Assembly (NCBI GenBank): GCA_036924085.1
Contig: JAVGWX010000019.1
Span: 16,443,131 to 16,507,130, forward strand
Source of the DNA: Ariolimax columbianus
Lineage: Eukaryota > Mollusca > Gastropoda > Stylommatophora > Arionidae
DNA length: 64,000 nucleotides
Direction of reading: 5' to 3'
The translations under genes were made by a program, and so were the position numbers. The notes beneath the pieces were generated by a model. The model had not been told where the DNA came from, made no database searches, and saw only the letters and a program-made list of their open reading frames with translations. Of this stretch, positions 61,400-64,000 are shown in pieces (position 1 is the first letter of the stretch; each line of letters starts with the position of its first letter).

Positions 61400-61414
61400 C
61401 TGTAAAGAAAGAAA

Positions 61415-62085
61415 GTTGTCTGGTGTCAGGTGGACGGGACCTTCAGGTGACATTGTCATTGTGGAATGCACATGCAAATTGTCTGATGTCTGAGACTTCA
61501 GGTGATATTGTCATTGTGTAACGCACTTAAAAATTGTCTGGTGTCAGGTGGACGTGACTTCAGATGACATTGTCATTGTGGGATGCACGAGCTAATTAAT
61601 TGTCTGGTGTCAGGAACTTCAGGCGACATTGTCATTGTGTAATGAACATGCAAATTGTCTGGTGGCAGGTGGACGGGACGTGACCTTGAGGTGACATTGC
61701 CATTGTGTAATGCACGCACAAATTGTATGGTGTCAGGGACTTCAGGTAACATTGTCATTGTGTAACAAACATGGACATTGTCTGGTGTCACGTGGATGGG
61801 ACGTGACCTTCAAGCAACATTGTCATTGTGTAATGAACATGCAAATTGTCTGGTGTCAGGGGGGGCGGGACGTGACCTTCAGGTGACATTGTCATTGTGT
61901 AATGCACGCACAAATTGCATGGTGACAGGAACTTCAGGTGACATTGTGTGGTGTCAGGTGAACAGGATGTGACTTTCAAGCAACATTGTCATTGTGTAAC
62001 GAACGTGCAAATTTCATGGTGTCAGTTGGATGGGACTTCATGTGACATTGTCATTGTGTAACACACGAGCAATTTTGGTAGTGGA
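61415..62085. repeat. Variable-length tandem repeat (60-70 bp units)
   Basis: About ten units of CTTCAGGTGACATTGTCATTGTG..TAATGCACATGCAAATTGTC..TGGTGTCAGGTGGACGGGA, with units differing by presence of the GTGGACGGGACGTGAC segment. Immediately upstream of a COG8 acceptor in transcript order. Confidence 0.93.
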
Positions 62086-62187
62086 ACTTCCTGTGTTCGT
62101 CTTGTTATAATATTGTTGCATCATTTAAGTTTTGTTCATTTTGACACCTTATTGTTGTACACAATGTTTTCAAAAAGACTCGTTTCT

Positions 62188-62450
62188 AATTCATTGTTTG
62201 GAGGGGACGGCGTGGCCTAGTGGTTATGTGACACGGCTCACAACCATAAGGTGCACCGGCCGTTACCCCGGGGAAGCAAACCCTTAGAAAATGCAGGAGG
62301 AAGCAGACCCTTACATAAAATGCATGCTGAAGTCGGATGCACTGGGCCGACAGGCGCAAAATAAAAACGCAGTGCAATGCACACCGCCTTGAGGATTAGA
62401 GAAATAAGACGAACGCAAAAAAAAAAAAAAAAAAAAAAAATTCATTGTTT
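62188..62450 (+). mobile_element. SINE-1 with target-site duplication and long A-tail
   Basis: AATTCATTGTTT at 62188-62199 and 62439-62450 (12 bp, perfect). The B-box region is damaged: about 19 bp between CATAAGGTG and CACCGGCC are deleted. The tail has more than 20 consecutive A. Confidence 0.93.
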
Positions 62451-62599
62451 TTATGCTCCCTGTGGGCCATTATAACTAATGAAAAATCTGTTAAAAAAAA
62501 GACTATCTTGCCTCTGGTGTGTTTGTTGTTTTTCCACAATGGCTATTGCAGCTATTATTTTTTAATTTTATTTGTAGTTGCCAATCGGAAGCGATGTCG

Positions 62600-62885
62600 T
62601 GACATCATCAGATGGTGTTGTCTTGATGATGAAACTGTATTTGAGTTATAGTGAGGAAGAAACTGTGCTGGTCATCAATCTCTCTCTGGTCCTAAACTAC
62701 CTTTGGCCAGTGACAAAACGATAAGTCAAGATGACTGAAGGTAATTCAGGGTGCAAGCACTCTAGTCCCACCTTCTTTGAGACCAGGGGTCGCTTAAAAC
62801 ATGCGGGGCTCAAACAATCGTTGTTTCCGTTCATCGTTTTGAGAGGCGATTGCCTTACCTCTCAACCACAGTTGTTCATAATCTC
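62600..62885 (+). repeat. Dispersed repeat shared with 46780-47085
   Basis: ATCATCAGATGGTGTTGTC, GTGAGGAAGAAACTGTGCTGG, GAGACCAGGGGTCGCTTAAAAC and TTGAGAGGCGATTGCC match the repeat nested in the 46590 RT fragment. Class unknown, non-coding. Confidence 0.65.
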
Positions 62886-63082
62886 AACCTCAAAACTATC
62901 CAGTAGCCACTGAAGTTTGAACTGACCACTGCAAGACCACGCAAATCCTTTGGTAGAAACTGTCTGCTGATAGGTCGAATACAGTAGTGGTCCTATGCTT
63001 CTACCAAAGTGGAAACAGACCTATGACAGCGGTGAATATTTTCCTGAACATGGCAAAATAATACAGAGTAAAAGATAAAGGA

Positions 63083-63290
63083 GCGCGTGGCCGAGTGGTT
63101 TCAATGCATGCCTGCTGACAAGGGGGACAGCGGTTCCAATTCCCGGTATGGCATATATTGCTTTTCTTTTTGGGGTGAAGTAAACAAACATAGCCAGCAC
63201 ACGTCGTGGCGAATTGGCCTGTAGTTCTCAGCCTATAAAACCCATCGACTACCCCAGAAATGGGAAAAAAGTTGTAGGACAGTAGAAGAC
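63083..63290 (+). mobile_element. SINE-5
   Basis: GGAGCGCGTGGCCGAGTGGTT and GCGGTTCCAATTCCCGG as tRNA-like boxes, GGCATATATTGC, then AAACATAGCCAGC...CTGTAGTTCTCAGCCTATAAAACCC and TGGGAAAAAAGTTGTAGGACAG. Collinear with the reverse copy at 53771. Confidence 0.8.
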
Positions 63291-63779
63291 TATGGTTTTC
63301 TACTGTTCAAGCAGTTAAAAAAAAGATAGATCCATATTTGATAGTGCTATAAGGGATAATGTGTAAGAGAGTGCATTAAGTTAGGTCTTTATCTGGAGCA
63401 CAGGTCATCAACTAATAAACACAGTCCGCCTGTCCTGAACCGTCCGCTCTGTATTGGATGGTTGGGTTCTTTTATTTTGATTGACTTTGTCCATATTAAT
63501 TTACATTTTTGTGACTTGGTTTAAGCAGGATAAGATAGCGGCCCCATGCCCAACCCTCCTCTACAACATGTTTGGCAGGTAACAGTGTTATTATTCTTTG
63601 CTTCCTTTTCGGACCCCGGTAACGCTGACGACAAATCCTTATAAATAATGTCTTATAAAGCTCCTAAATATCTGTATCTAACTTGAATTCAACCTTCTTG
63701 TCCTCTCAGATTATTTCTTTCTAAACGCTATATACACATATAACTAATAATGGTTATCTATACAACCTTCTCAGATAAT
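63291..63779. other. Presumed intron 1 or 5' flank, little recognised
   Basis: 63540-63625 carries the short repeat also found at 53245. No COG8 coding sequence was seen here in any minus-strand frame. Confidence 0.45.
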
Positions 63780-64000
63780 GGACAATCTTGATTGGAAGTC
63801 AATCAGTATATCAATCAAAGCATGTTGCTCCTCTCGGACATCATCCCGCCAGCATTCATGGTCCTGGAATGCTCTTTTTTGCCTCTCTCCGGGTTACTGG
63901 ACGACCCGTTCTTCAGCGGCGGTTACAGTGTTGCGGGTCCCAACTTCTCTTCCAATAGTCTCTGTCTTGGGCCACGGTGGACCAGTGGATAATTAGTCCA
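63780..64000 (-). pseudogene. Reverse transcriptase C-terminal fragment at window edge
   Basis: TCCCAACTTCTCTTCCAATAG...TGTCTTGGGCCACGGTGG resembles 9398-9440, the complement of a post-polymerase region. Continues past the window. Confidence 0.45.

Larger units (their letters stand above)
58405..59565 (-). mobile_element. Mariner-like element in fold-back arrangement
   Basis: The left part (58408-58640, plus sense) and the right part (59565-59320, minus sense) are inverted copies of the same roughly 235-bp sequence: terminal CCTAACTGCATTAAGTG, CATGATGATGTCACTTCTG, AAAATTTCACTATCCTCC, then ATGGCTGGTGTGATA and the first transposase codons. True terminal inverted repeats do not include coding sequence, so both ends derive from the 5' end of an element. 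The minus-strand arm continues into transposase; the plus arm stops after FLNS. Confidence 0.85.

Noticed and set aside
59147..59404. Domesticated HTH gene from the mariner
   Set aside because: Frameshift near 59150, nested LINE-A insert and fold-back structure indicate decay, and there is no sign of constraint.
61400..64000. First COG8 exon within the window
   Set aside because: No minus-strand frame shows the expected N-terminal region with a phase-1 donor; the stretch is tandem repeats, SINEs and an RT scrap.

Overview
The window is invertebrate (eukaryotic) genomic DNA: one intron-rich protein gene buried in transposon remnants and minisatellites, with no operons or prokaryotic signals. 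The host gene's protein and the mix of CR1-like, Penelope-like, RNase-H-bearing non-LTR, mariner and tRNA-derived SINE families suggest a lophotrochozoan, probably a gastropod mollusc. That assignment is inference from family resemblance, not a database result.

The host gene is COG8 (conserved oligomeric Golgi complex subunit 8) on the minus strand. Eleven coding exons, from 61399 down to 4176, were placed by translation, splice sites and phase. All ten junctions agree in phase and give 699 codons including the stop. The first exon (about 60 N-terminal residues) is not visible and probably lies beyond 64000. The last exon carries a long acidic, disordered-looking tail. The introns run from 1.6 to 21.8 kb and hold nearly everything else in the window.

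Repeat families, using local labels. LINE-A: non-LTR element with RNase H and a Cys/His tail, ending in (GAA)n. CR1: one nearly complete copy at 42.06-46.0 kb, ORF2 broken by a single stop. PLE: Penelope-like element with a GIY-YIG endonuclease at 10.0-11.3 kb. A mariner-like element arranged as a fold-back at 58.4-59.6 kb. SINE-1: tRNA-like head, A-rich tail. SINE-2: about 170 bp or 360 bp, (GAA)n tail like LINE-A. SINE-3 to SINE-6: other tRNA-headed families. R390: dispersed repeat of about 390 bp. Many shorter reverse-transcriptase C-terminal fragments also occur. Several insertions keep target-site duplications of 9-15 bp, so nesting order can be read directly.

Layout. 0-4.1 kb: 3' flank of COG8, LINE-A, RT scrap with a 39-bp array, SINE-1. 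4.2-16.2 kb: COG8 3' exons with minisatellites between them, including a last intron that is almost wholly a 21-bp minisatellite. 16.2-38.0 kb: one 21.8-kb intron packed with tandem arrays and dead elements. 38-48.4 kb: three exons and the CR1. 48.4-61.4 kb: 5' exons, an inverted SINE-2 pair, a LINE-A copy with an amplified RNase H motif, and the mariner fold-back. 61.4-64 kb: presumed first intron or 5' flank with SINEs.

The strongest second-look items are the last intron of COG8 (dense donor-like, G-rich repeat 30 bp from the true donor), the in-frame 8-fold amplification of an RNase H catalytic segment, the fold-back mariner, the inverted SINE-2 pair, the possible hammerhead motif behind the PLE, and the shared tail of LINE-A and SINE-2.
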